From E44-bin88 sp050123275 (GTDB lineage: Bacteria > Chloroflexota > Dehalococcoidia > Dehalococcoidales > BS750m-G39): DNA of 49,276 nucleotides. The position numbers and the translations under genes are program-made. The notes beneath the pieces are model-generated. The model saw only the letters and a list, made by a program, of their open reading frames with translations, was not told the origin of the DNA and searched no databases. Positions 1 through 9,101 of this stretch are shown here, one piece after another. Each line of letters begins with the position of its first letter. Positions within the stretch are counted from its first letter, which is position 1. The stretch lies in assembly GCA_050123275.1 (NCBI GenBank), contig JASFHK010000012.1, forward strand, positions 1-49,276. The letters are read 5' to 3'.

Positions 1-218
1 GCCAGCTGTTCCGCCAGGAGCATCGCTGGGTAGCTACGTCTGGTTGGGATAAGCGCTGAAAGCATCTAAGTGCGAAGCTCGCCCCAAGATTAGATCTCCC
101 ATCCTCTTCCTTCGGGTTGAGGAGTAAGACCGCAAGTAGACTACTTGTTTGATAGGCGGCAGGTGTAAGTGCAGTAATGTATTTAGCTTAGCCGTACTAA
201 TGGTCGAGGGCTTGACCT
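1..218 (+). rRNA. rrl: 23S ribosomal RNA, 3' end (partial)
   Basis: The first ~218 bases match the conserved 3' terminal part of bacterial 23S rRNA, including the near-terminal 'gccgtactaatggtcgaggg' block and the terminal 'cttgacc'. The 5' part lies outside the window. The 3' end is placed by analogy with other 23S genes and may be off by a few bases. Unusually, the 5S gene does not follow directly: it lies about 1.7 kb downstream behind three protein genes. A hairpin terminator follows at 254-286. Confidence 0.95.
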
Positions 219-253
219 GTTTCAGATTCGATATTAGCCGTAATATTATAAGG

Positions 254-286
254 AGAGGCGCCACAAAAGCGCCTCTTTTTATTTTT
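254..286 (+). terminator. Rho-independent terminator after 23S rRNA
   Basis: A perfect 7-bp stem, gaggcgc (255-261) and gcgcctc (269-275), with a 7-nt loop is followed by a T-rich run. It ends the 23S transcript before the small membrane protein gene, which supports independent transcription of the 5S gene. Confidence 0.9.
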
Positions 287-348
287 CAGCCGATATCGAT
301 GTGTTATACTTAACTAAACAATCTCTAATAAGGTTAAGTGGAGGCAAA

Positions 349-528
349 ATGGCTGAAGCAGAGAAGAAGAGTAAATGGAAGACCGCCGGCGGGTTTTTCA
401 TCCCCGGGGGGCTTTTTATCGGCATGGGTATAGGCTGGATTCTGGACTATATGGTGGCGGGGCTGTTTATCGGCCTGGGCGGCGGCTTTATCCTCTACGG
501 CCTGGCCATGCTTTTAGGGCGCGATTAG
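349..528 (+). CDS. Glycine-rich two-helix mini membrane protein
   Basis: This 59-residue protein has a short charged N-terminus (MAEAEKKSKWK) and then two hydrophobic, strongly glycine-rich segments at about residues 14-33 and 35-56, consistent with a helical hairpin in the membrane. The ATG at 349 is preferred over an in-frame GTG at 301 because gtggagg lies at the right distance upstream. It sits between two hairpin terminators (254-286 and 554-590), so it is a single-gene unit just downstream of 23S rRNA. A TATACT at 305-310 could be its -10 box. I do not recognise a named family, and no function is assigned. Confidence 0.7.
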   Translation: MAEAEKKSKWKTAGGFFIPGGLFIGMGIGWILDYMVAGLFIGLGGGFILYGLAMLLGRD

Positions 529-553
529 AGCGCGGGATTTACCGAATTATTAA

Positions 554-590
554 AGAGGGGCACCTTTAAAAAGGTGTCTCTTTTTGTTTT
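554..590 (+). terminator. Rho-independent terminator after the mini membrane protein
   Basis: The stem is agag..cacctt pairing with aaggtg..ctct around a short A-rich loop, followed by tttttgtttt. It lies just before the convergent gene ending at 604 and may serve only the plus strand. Confidence 0.8.
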
Positions 591-603
591 GGTCATGCTA
601 TTA

Positions 604-1113
604 CTATTTACATTTAATGCAACCCGTCTCATCAATTACCATTGTCAGCCATTCATAATTACCCGATTCAATCGTTTTTTCGATACTTCTTTGTAATCGC
701 CTGGATGAGGTATCCATACGCTCCCTATCAAGCAAGACTACATTCTTTATCGTCCCAGTGTCCTTCATTCCATTAAACACAACGTAGTCAATCGGATGGA
801 ATATGACTTTTGCATCGTCAGGGTTAAGCCCTCTCGGAGTAAAAATTGCATCTATTTTTCTAGCTACTTCCAGCGCTTGTTTTCGCCCTTTTTCTCGAGC
901 TTTTTCTCTGAGTACCCCCTCCTCCTTCAGTAGCTTTTCTTCCGCTCTTTCAACAATATCATACTTTCTTAACAGTGTGTCTAACCAATCAAGAACCCTT
1001 TTCTCCTTTAGATGAATCTTACATTCGCTGAGTCGAAAGAAACTACCACATTTTGGACACACTCCAAATATCTGTCTCTCAATTTGGAAGAACCCCAAAA
1101 TGTCATTTCTCAT
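604..1113 (-). CDS. Holliday-junction-resolvase-like protein, degenerate paralogue
   Basis: This 169-residue protein resembles the predicted endonucleases distantly related to archaeal Holliday junction resolvases (PF10107/COG4741, from recall). It has an N-terminal CPKC pair, a charged helical middle (about residues 45-85), and the core motif FHPIDYVVFNGM. Where the upstream paralogue reads VEIKTGSARLS, this copy reads LLDRERMDTSS: the E-x-K of a PD-(D/E)xK-like active site is replaced by D-R-E, so the catalytic lysine seems lost. A second Cys pair (CIKC) is at the extreme C-terminus. It overlaps the upstream gene by 11 bp, so the two are probably co-translated. It is AT-richer than the flanking genes, suggesting transfer. 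It may be a non-catalytic partner subunit. Confidence 0.65.
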   Translation of the reverse strand: MRNDILGFFQIERQIFGVCPKCGSFFRLSECKIHLKEKRVLDWLDTLLRKYDIVERAEEKLLKEEGVLREKAREKGRKQALEVARKIDAIFTPRGLNPDDAKVIFHPIDYVVFNGMKDTGTIKNVVLLDRERMDTSSRRLQRSIEKTIESGNYEWLTMVIDETGCIKCK

Positions 1114-1618
1114 CGCCTTTTTCCTCCTTATACGTATCCCATTCTAATTTTTTGTCTTCAACCAGGAGTTTAATCTGCCTTTCACGTTGGGAAAGCCTAG
1201 CACTTCCAGTTTTAATCTCAACCCATAACATCTTTTTGACTACTCCGGCATCTGCAAGACCCTCAAAGACCACGTAATCTACAGGCTCGAACAAGGAACG
1301 ACAGTCGTTACAACAGAAGGGAAAGTCTTCGAGAGATGGTGCTATTCTTTCTAGAATGAAACCAATATTAACCGCTTTCGCACCGATTAGAGACTTGGCA
1401 GTAATGTTCGCTTTACGCCGCTTGAGTTCAGCCCGCATTTCTTTTAGCTCTAACTGGTATTGTTCATATGTTTCACTGGCTTTCTCGTTGAAATCGTCTA
1501 AGTAGAAAAGATGCGCGTCTCGAAGCATAACGCTATCTCCACAATCAGGACACTCCGCATAAAAATCCCCAGCCTTAAGCATATCAATTATCTGACCAGC
1601 TTGTTTATTTTCTTGCAT
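1103..1618 (-). CDS. Predicted Holliday-junction-resolvase-like endonuclease
   Basis: This 171-residue protein is the first gene of the pair and has the intact-looking family motifs: a CPDC pair near residue 23, a long charged helix (about residues 45-75), a second cysteine group (FCCNDC), then FEPVDYVVFEGL followed by WVEIKTGSARLS. The D...E-x-K arrangement fits a PD-(D/E)xK-type metal-dependent nuclease; the family assignment (PF10107/COG4741-like) is from recall. Family members are predicted structure-specific DNA nucleases, but the substrate is not evident here. It is AT-rich compared with its neighbours, lies on the opposite strand between 23S and 5S rRNA, and is followed by its diverged paralogue with an 11-bp overlap. 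An aggttaagc-like ribosome site precedes ATG 1618. Confidence 0.68.
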   Translation of the reverse strand: MQENKQAGQIIDMLKAGDFYAECPDCGDSVMLRDAHLFYLDDFNEKASETYEQYQLELKEMRAELKRRKANITAKSLIGAKAVNIGFILERIAPSLEDFPFCCNDCRSLFEPVDYVVFEGLADAGVVKKMLWVEIKTGSARLSQRERQIKLLVEDKKLEWDTYKEEKGDEK

Positions 1619-1696
1619 TAGCTTAACCTCCTCAACTGTATTTCATTACCTCGAATTCTACTCAATATCTATCCCTTGTCAATAGGGGGGCTTAAT

Positions 1697-1810
1697 TAGT
1701 CCCCCAGGGAACAAAAATCCCTCTCAATCTCCCTTTGCTAAAGGGAGAGGCCCGGTCTTCCCCCTTTGAAAAAGGGGGACTAAGGGGGATTTCCCCCCAA
1801 ATCCCCCCCA
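1697..1810. repeat. Noncoding hairpin-rich repeat (three stacked palindromes)
   Basis: The gene-free stretch 1619-1940 holds three consecutive perfect inverted repeats: ctccctttgctaaagggag (1729-1747), CCCCCTTT/AAAGGGGG (1760-1778) and GGGGGATTT/AAATCCCCC (1784-1807). This style of C/G-run palindrome resembles small mobile intergenic repeats found in many environmental genomes. No ORF or terminator poly-T is associated with it. The rest of the stretch holds the 5S promoter. Confidence 0.6.
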
Positions 1811-1908
1811 AAAAAGTCAAAAAAGTACCGGTGGGTAAAAACAGTTAAATAACATTGGGGATAGTTGGGGGAATCTATGTATATGACAAAAGTACTGCCC
1901 CCTTTCGG

Positions 1909-1936
1909 TTGCAAAATTTCTCAGATATGGTAGAAT
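1909..1936 (+). promoter_or_regulatory. Promoter of 5S rRNA
   Basis: TTGCAA (1909-1914), a 16-nt spacer and TAGAAT (1931-1936) form a sigma-70-like promoter about 7 nt upstream of the predicted 5S 5' end. This explains how 5S is transcribed apart from 23S. Confidence 0.65.
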
Positions 1937-1942
1937 ATAGTT

Positions 1943-2069
1943 TGCCTTCTGGTGGTTAGAGCGGGGTGGTACCACCCGTTCCCTTCCCGAACACGGAAGT
2001 GAAACGCCCCAGCGCAGACGATACTGAGGGGGTGACCCTTTGTGGAAAATATGCCACTGCCAGGAGGCT
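1943..2069 (+). rRNA. rrf: 5S ribosomal RNA
   Basis: The sequence carries the conserved 5S core (cccgaacacggaagtgaaac) and a terminal helix formed by gccttctgg at the 5' end and ccaggaggc at the 3' end, with one G-U pair. Length is about 125 nt. It is separated from 23S by about 1.7 kb of protein-coding and repeat DNA and has its own promoter. Ends are placed from the terminal helix and could shift by a few bases. Confidence 0.92.
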
Positions 2070-2070
2070 T

Positions 2071-2100
2071 TTGACCTTATAGTACTGCTTGCCTTATAAT
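2071..2100 (+). promoter_or_regulatory. Promoter of clpC
   Basis: TTGACC (2071-2076), an 18-nt spacer and TATAAT (2095-2100) start immediately after the 5S gene. The predicted transcript start near 2107 gives a ~32-nt leader carrying the ribosome site aggagcgag. No CIRCE-type inverted repeat is seen. Confidence 0.7.
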
Positions 2101-2138
2101 GAAGTTCAGGTACTAAAATAGGAGCGAGCTTTCAGAAA

Positions 2139-4640
<2,502 letters not shown>

Positions 4641-4668
4641 ACAATCACAAGCTAAAGCCTTTGACCCT

Positions 4669-4712
4669 AAAGGGCGGGAAACCCTGCGGCTACCACCCCC
4701 GCCCTTTTCGTT
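4669..4712 (+). terminator. Terminator after clpC
   Basis: A 10-bp perfect stem, aaagggcggg (4669-4678) and cccgcccttt (4698-4707), with a 19-nt loop is followed by a short T run. It separates clpC from the biotin-carrier operon and argues against translation starting at the upstream ATG 4661. Confidence 0.65.
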
Positions 4713-4756
4713 CGTATAAAAGGAAAAAGGAAAGGGAACTAGAAAGGAGACAAGAA

Positions 4757-4978
4757 TTGGCAGAGGAGAAAGTGGAAATCCCGATAACGGGTAAGATAAC
4801 CAGCGTTAATGTAAAAGCGGGGGACAAGGTGGCGGAGGGTGATATAATCTGTATGCTAGAGTCAATGAAGATGGAAAACCCCATCCTGGCCCCGGTCAAC
4901 GGTACCGTAGCCAAGATAGAGCTGGCCGTAGGACAGGTGGTCGAAGCCGGCGACCTGGTCGCCGTCATCGAATCGTAA
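4757..4978 (+). CDS. Biotin carrier (biotinyl domain) protein
   Basis: This 73-residue protein is a single biotinyl/lipoyl domain with the biotinylation signature ESMKMEN; the modified lysine is about residue 38. It would carry carboxyl-biotin between a carboxyltransferase and the membrane beta subunit encoded two genes downstream. The TTG at 4757 is chosen because aaaggaga lies just upstream; an in-frame ATG at 4661 would add a proline/arginine-rich stretch inside the clpC terminator. With the OadG-like and OadB genes that follow it makes a compact sodium-pump decarboxylase operon. The carboxyltransferase (alpha) subunit is not in this window, so the substrate (oxaloacetate, methylmalonyl-CoA or glutaconyl-CoA) cannot be told. 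Confidence 0.88.
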   Translation: MAEEKVEIPITGKITSVNVKAGDKVAEGDIICMLESMKMENPILAPVNGTVAKIELAVGQVVEAGDLVAVIES

Positions 4979-5007
4979 GCGTTAGAAAAATTTAAGGAAA
5001 GAATAAT

Positions 5008-5163
5008 ATGACAGACTGGAGTCTAGTAGCCGAGATTGCCGGGGGTGGCTTTGGCGTTACCGTCCTGGCCCTGGTTATCATCTGCCTGGTGGCCTGGATA
5101 GTAGGCCTGATTATCCAGAAAACCAAGGCCGCGCCCGAAAAGACTCCGGAGAAGGAAAAGTAG
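5008..5163 (+). CDS. OadG-like small membrane subunit
   Basis: This 51-residue protein has one transmembrane helix (about residues 12-37, GVTVLALVIICLVAWIVGLI) followed by a Lys/Pro/Glu-rich cytoplasmic tail, the usual plan of gamma/delta subunits of sodium-translocating decarboxylases, which tether the soluble subunits to the beta subunit. The ATG at 5008 has an aaggaaag site. The stop TAG (5161-5163) abuts the TTG start of oadB, so translation is probably coupled. Sequence identity within this family is low; the call rests on topology and position. Confidence 0.75.
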   Translation: MTDWSLVAEIAGGGFGVTVLALVIICLVAWIVGLIIQKTKAAPEKTPEKEK

Positions 5164-6339
5164 TTGTTCGGACTCTACGAAACCGCCTTCGGGGCTTTAA
5201 CCTGGGGCAACATAGTAATGTTCTTTATCGCCGGGCTCCTCATCTACCTGGGCATCGCCAAGAAGATGGAGCCCATTTTACTGGTGCCCATCGGCTTCGG
5301 TATCCTCATGGTCAACCTGCCCATCGGCGGCATGATGATTTACAGCCCCGAGGGCTTTCCCGCCGAGGTGGGCAGCTTAAGCGAGCTGATTCGCGCCATC
5401 GGTAACGGTGAAATCGGCCTGCTCAACGTGCTCTACACCTACGGCATCGAGTCCGAGGTGATACCTTTGCTCATCTTCCTCGGCGTGGGCGCCATGACCG
5501 ACTTTAGGCCCAGCATCGCCCGCCCCGTATCGTTTCTTTTCGGGGCCACCGCCCAGCTGGGTGTTTTTGTAGTCTTCATTATCGCCTATGCCTCCGGGCT
5601 TTTCTCGCCCAACGAGGCGGCCTGCGTGGGTATCATCGGCGGCTCCGACGGCCCGCCCACCGTTTTCCTCACCGCCGCCCTCGCCCCCAAGCTTCTGGGG
5701 CCGATTACGCTGGTGGCCTATTCCTACATGGCGCTGGTACCCATCTTACAGCCGCCCATAATCAAGGCGCTGACCACCAAGAAAGAGCGGGCTATCTTCA
5801 TGAAGCCGCAGCTGCGCCAGGTATCCAAGCTGGAAGAGATACTCTTCCCAATCATCATCTTCGTCGTGGCCGCGTTGCTGGTGCCCAAGTCGGTGCCGCT
5901 AATCGGCATGTTTATGTTCGGCAACCTGCTTAAGGTGAGCGGCGTCACCGACCGGCTGGCCGTGGCCGCCGGCGGTATCTTCGCCGACGTGCTTACCTTC
6001 CTGCTCGGCCTGACGGTAGGGGCGCTGATGCCGGCCTCGGTATTCCTCACCGGCCAGACGCTGGCCATCATCGGCCTGGCCGTGGTCGCCTTCGCCTTCG
6101 GCACGGCGGGGGGAATATGGACGGCCAAGCTGGTCAACCTCTTCTTGAAGGAAAAGATAAACCCGATGATAGGCGCCGCCGGCGTTTCGGCGATACCAAT
6201 GTCGGCGCGCGTGGTGCAGAAGATGGGGCAAAAGGCCAACCCCAAGAACTTCTTACTGATGCACGCCATGGGGCCCAACATGGCCGGGGCTATCGCCACC
6301 TCGGTGGTGGCCGGTATTCTGTTGGGCATGCTCGGTTGA
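5164..6339 (+). CDS. oadB: Na+-translocating decarboxylase beta subunit (OadB/GcdB/MmdB type)
   Basis: This 391-residue polytopic membrane protein couples decarboxylation of carboxyl-biotin to sodium export. The family hallmark with a sodium-site aspartate is seen as GIIGGSDGPPTVFLT (Asp about 162), and the C-terminal GPNMAGAIATSVVAG motif is present. Many glycine-rich hydrophobic helices and a cytoplasmic loop rich in Lys/Arg (about 200-220) fit the fold. It starts with TTG 5164 directly after the OadG stop codon. The extra proline in SDGPPT differs from the SDGPT/ADGPT I recall for most members. The three-gene unit ends at a strong terminator (6361-6396). Symbol oadB denotes the family; the true substrate is unknown. 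Confidence 0.93.
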   Translation: MFGLYETAFGALTWGNIVMFFIAGLLIYLGIAKKMEPILLVPIGFGILMVNLPIGGMMIYSPEGFPAEVGSLSELIRAIGNGEIGLLNVLYTYGIESEVIPLLIFLGVGAMTDFRPSIARPVSFLFGATAQLGVFVVFIIAYASGLFSPNEAACVGIIGGSDGPPTVFLTAALAPKLLGPITLVAYSYMALVPILQPPIIKALTTKKERAIFMKPQLRQVSKLEEILFPIIIFVVAALLVPKSVPLIGMFMFGNLLKVSGVTDRLAVAAGGIFADVLTFLLGLTVGALMPASVFLTGQTLAIIGLAVVAFAFGTAGGIWTAKLVNLFLKEKINPMIGAAGVSAIPMSARVVQKMGQKANPKNFLLMHAMGPNMAGAIATSVVAGILLGMLG

Positions 6340-6360
6340 CGAGCCTGAATCTTTGAGACC

Positions 6361-6396
6361 AATCGCCTCCGCCTTAACCAGCGGGGGCGATTTTTT
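6361..6396 (+). terminator. Terminator after oadB
   Basis: A 12-bp stem with one G-U pair, aatcgcctccgc (6361-6372) and gcgggggcgatt (from 6381), with an 8-nt loop is followed by a T6 run. Confidence 0.9.
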
Positions 6397-6423
6397 ATTC
6401 CTTTTTCCCCGGTAGGGATGGGT

Positions 6424-6474
6424 GAGAAGTTTACAGAGGTAACACCTCTGTAGGGTGGGTATCGGGTGGGCAAA
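6424..6474. repeat. Dispersed intergenic repeat, short copy
   Basis: The block gagaagtttacagaggtaac, its palindrome cagaggt-aac-acctctg, then 'tagggtgggtatcgggtggg' and 'caaa' recurs in longer form at 19079-19160. It lies between the oadB terminator and radA. Confidence 0.55.
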
Positions 6475-6541
6475 TCTGACGTTGGTTCAAAGCACCCTTT
6501 TTCCCCTTGCATTGACACCCGAAATGGGATAAAGTCAAGCT

Positions 6542-7927
6542 ATGGTCAAACCCAAACCCGGCAGCAGGACTATCTTCGTTTGCCGTAACTGCGGCAAGGA
6601 GAGCCTGAAGTGGCTGGGGCGCTGCCCCAACTGCCAGGAGTGGAACAGCTTCGAGGAAACGGCGGTTTCCACCGCCTCCGCCCCACTCCCCATCGCCGAT
6701 ATGTCCAACCCGCCCCGCGAGCTGGCCGGCGTGGTCGTGGACAGCGCCGACCGCCTGCCCCTGCCCCTGACCGAACTGAACCGGGTGCTGGGCGGGGGGC
6801 TGGTCTCCGGCTCGCTGGTGCTCATGGGCGGCGAGCCCGGCATCGGCAAGTCGACGCTCTTATTGCAGCTTTCGGCGGCGGTGGCCCAGAGCGGCGGCAA
6901 GGTGGCCTACGTCTCCGGCGAGGAGACGCTGTCGCAAATAAGGCTGCGGGCGGAGAGGCTGGGGGTAAACGGCCGGGGGCTATACCTGCTGGCCGAGACC
7001 GACCTCAACGCCATCCTGAGCCATTTAGAGCAGTTGGAGCCGTCGCTGGTCATCATCGACTCCATCCAGGCGGTGGCCCTGCCCGAGCTGGAAGCGGCGG
7101 CAGGCTCCATCGGCCAGGTACGGGAATGCACGCTGAAACTGATGCACTGGGCGAAACCGGGCGCCGTGCCCGTCTTCGTGGCCGGGCACGTCACCAAGGA
7201 CGGCGCCATCGCCGGCCCCAGGGTTCTGGAGCACATGGTGGACGTGGTGCTTTATTTAGAGGGGGAACAGTTCAGCGCCTATAGATTACTGCGCGGCGTC
7301 AAGAACCGCTTCGGCTCCACCAACGAGGTGGGCGTCTTCGAGATGAAACAGGAAGGGCTGGTGGAGGTGGACAACCCCTCCAAGGCCTTCCTCGCCCAGC
7401 GACTGGAGAAGGCCGTCGGCTCGGCGGTGGTGCCCACGCTGGAGGGCAGCCGCCCGCTGCTCGTCGAGATTCAGGCATTGACCACGCCGACCTCTTTCGG
7501 GCTGCCCCGCCGCACCGCCAACGGCGTCGATTTCAACCGATTGCTCTTAATCACGGCGGTGCTCACCAAGCGGGTGGGCCTCAAGCTGGGTAACCAGGAC
7601 ATTATCGTCAACGTGGCCGGCGGGCTTAAAGTGGGCGAGCCGGCGGCGGACCTGGGCATCGCCCTGGCCATTGCTTCCAGCGCCCGCGATTTGGCCGTCA
7701 GCCCCGAAACGGTGGCGGCGGGCGAGGTGGGCTTGAGCGGCGAATTGAGAGCCGTCTCGCAGCTGGAAAGAAGAGTCGCCGAAGCCGCCCGCCTCGGCTT
7801 TAAGCGTTGCCTGGTACCCAGGACCAGCGCCCACATCAAAGCCCCTAAGGGCATTGAGCTGGTGACGGCGGCCACGCTCAAAGAGGCGATAAGGCTGGGG
7901 CTGGTGAGAAAAACCAAAGCGCTTTAA
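6542..7927 (+). CDS. radA: DNA repair protein RadA (Sms)
   Basis: This 461-residue RecA-like helicase assists recombinational repair by driving branch migration. Seen in order: an N-terminal C4 zinc finger (CRNCGKESLKWLGRCPNC, about residues 12-30), Walker A GEPGIGKST (about 97-105), the RadA-specific KNRFG motif (about 254-258), and a C-terminal Lon-protease-like domain (about 300-455). Length is normal for the family. No Shine-Dalgarno site precedes ATG 6542; a GATAAA 8 nt upstream of it (6528-6533) could be a -10 box, giving a near-leaderless mRNA. Confidence 0.97.
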   Translation: MVKPKPGSRTIFVCRNCGKESLKWLGRCPNCQEWNSFEETAVSTASAPLPIADMSNPPRELAGVVVDSADRLPLPLTELNRVLGGGLVSGSLVLMGGEPGIGKSTLLLQLSAAVAQSGGKVAYVSGEETLSQIRLRAERLGVNGRGLYLLAETDLNAILSHLEQLEPSLVIIDSIQAVALPELEAAAGSIGQVRECTLKLMHWAKPGAVPVFVAGHVTKDGAIAGPRVLEHMVDVVLYLEGEQFSAYRLLRGVKNRFGSTNEVGVFEMKQEGLVEVDNPSKAFLAQRLEKAVGSAVVPTLEGSRPLLVEIQALTTPTSFGLPRRTANGVDFNRLLLITAVLTKRVGLKLGNQDIIVNVAGGLKVGEPAADLGIALAIASSARDLAVSPETVAAGEVGLSGELRAVSQLERRVAEAARLGFKRCLVPRTSAHIKAPKGIELVTAATLKEAIRLGLVRKTKAL

Positions 7928-7955
7928 CTCCAAACCCATCGTACGGAGGAAGCTC

Positions 7956-8636
7956 ATGCTGAAACAAAACAAACCGATTAAAAAATGGCTCCCACCGGCG
8001 AAACTGTACCTGGACGACCTGAAACAAATCCGCGCCATACTAAAGGAAAAGGCGACAAAGATTAGGATTATCACCGAAGACTACGAGCTGGAAGATAGCG
8101 ACGAGCTCGAAGATCTGGAAACCAAGCGATTACAGAGTATGACCATAGAGTGCTCCGACCCCGATATCAGGCTGGAATTCGACAAAGCGCGGGCCACCAT
8201 GTATTGCGCCGAAGACAGCGAAGACAACCGCGCCATCCTGTCGGAGATAGAGGCTATTATCCGGAGACGCAGCAACGCGCTGGTCCGGGTGCTGGCTCAT
8301 CCTCTATGCTTCCTCGGCGGCGCAGCGCTATTTCTGTTTTCTATCTTCTTAATCAGCGCCCAAACGGACGTGGCCACGGCTTCGTGGTGGCTCTCTATCG
8401 TGTTGCTGCTGGTGGCCACCCTCGCCTCGGTAATGTCCGTTAGATATAACTTCCTGGAATACTCTACCATTACGCTTTACGCCAGAGTAGAGAGGAAAGC
8501 AGAGGCGGAAACAGCCGAAAAAGAGGCGGCCCCCTCACCGAAAAGGAACCGCAACCTGATACTCATCTTGATTATGGCGGCACTTATCGGCGCCGTCGTC
8601 GGCGCGCTGGTAACCGCCCTGATACTGGGGGTCTGA
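7956..8636 (+). CDS. Unknown three-helix membrane protein
   Basis: This 226-residue protein is not recognised. It has a soluble N-terminal half (about 1-105) rich in charged residues, with an acidic run (EDYELEDSDELEDLE), two closely spaced transmembrane helices (about 110-160), a Lys/Glu/Ala linker, and a last helix near the C-terminus (about 190-226) rich in small residues. The start ATG 7956 has a good acggagga site. It follows radA by 28 bp and may be transcribed with it. The soluble part could face the cytosol if the helices form a hairpin plus anchor. No function is proposed. Confidence 0.75.
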   Translation: MLKQNKPIKKWLPPAKLYLDDLKQIRAILKEKATKIRIITEDYELEDSDELEDLETKRLQSMTIECSDPDIRLEFDKARATMYCAEDSEDNRAILSEIEAIIRRRSNALVRVLAHPLCFLGGAALFLFSIFLISAQTDVATASWWLSIVLLLVATLASVMSVRYNFLEYSTITLYARVERKAEAETAEKEAAPSPKRNRNLILILIMAALIGAVVGALVTALILGV

Positions 8637-8742
8637 TAGCTTTTTTGAAGTGGGAAGGCATATAAGACAACACCCGCCCACTGATAACCGGAGAGGCGAT
8701 TGGGATTAGAGTTGGTGGAGGTAAAAGGTAAGAGTAGAATAA

Positions 8743-9075
8743 ATGAAAGGCTCGCGTTGGCCCATAATTCTAATCTCCTTTCTTACTATGAGCTTAGTTT
8801 TTGCCATAGGTTGTGGAGAACGAGAACCAACAGAGCAAACTGACATACCAAGGTATACAGCTGACCAAGTTATAACCGTTGCTCAAGCATATAGTCCTGC
8901 AATCTCTGCAAAATACCCCCAATGCAAGGAAGCATCTTGGTCAGCAGAATATCTGGGGCAAGGAGTTTGGATAGTAAAGAAATTTTGTATCAACATCATG
9001 GGACAGAATCTAGGGCTGCTTGAAGGATGGTATTTTCACGAAGACAACGGGCAATTCAACAAATCTAGATATTGA
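8743..9075 (+). CDS. Putative small lipoprotein
   Basis: This 110-residue protein has a lipoprotein signal: basic start (MKGSRW), hydrophobic core and the lipobox FAIGC with the lipidated Cys at about residue 24. The mature part is about 86 residues with two further cysteines (about residues 61 and 82) that could form a disulfide. It is notably AT-richer than the genes on both sides, suggesting recent acquisition or relaxed selection. The ribosome site is weak (gtaagag). Family and function are not recognised. Nothing else is seen in the 106-bp gap before it. Confidence 0.65.
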   Translation: MKGSRWPIILISFLTMSLVFAIGCGEREPTEQTDIPRYTADQVITVAQAYSPAISAKYPQCKEASWSAEYLGQGVWIVKKFCINIMGQNLGLLEGWYFHEDNGQFNKSRY

Positions 9076-9101
9076 AGTCTAAAAATCAATGAAGTAGCAT
9101 T

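Noticed and set aside
2071..2138. CIRCE heat-shock operator before clpC
   Set aside because: No TTAGCACTC-N9-GAGTGCTAA-like inverted repeat was found; only a sigma-70-type promoter is visible.
4661..4756. Longer biotin-carrier start at ATG 4661
   Set aside because: It would translate through the clpC terminator hairpin into a Pro/Arg/Lys-rich stretch; the TTG at 4757 has a proper ribosome site and gives the compact biotinyl domain.
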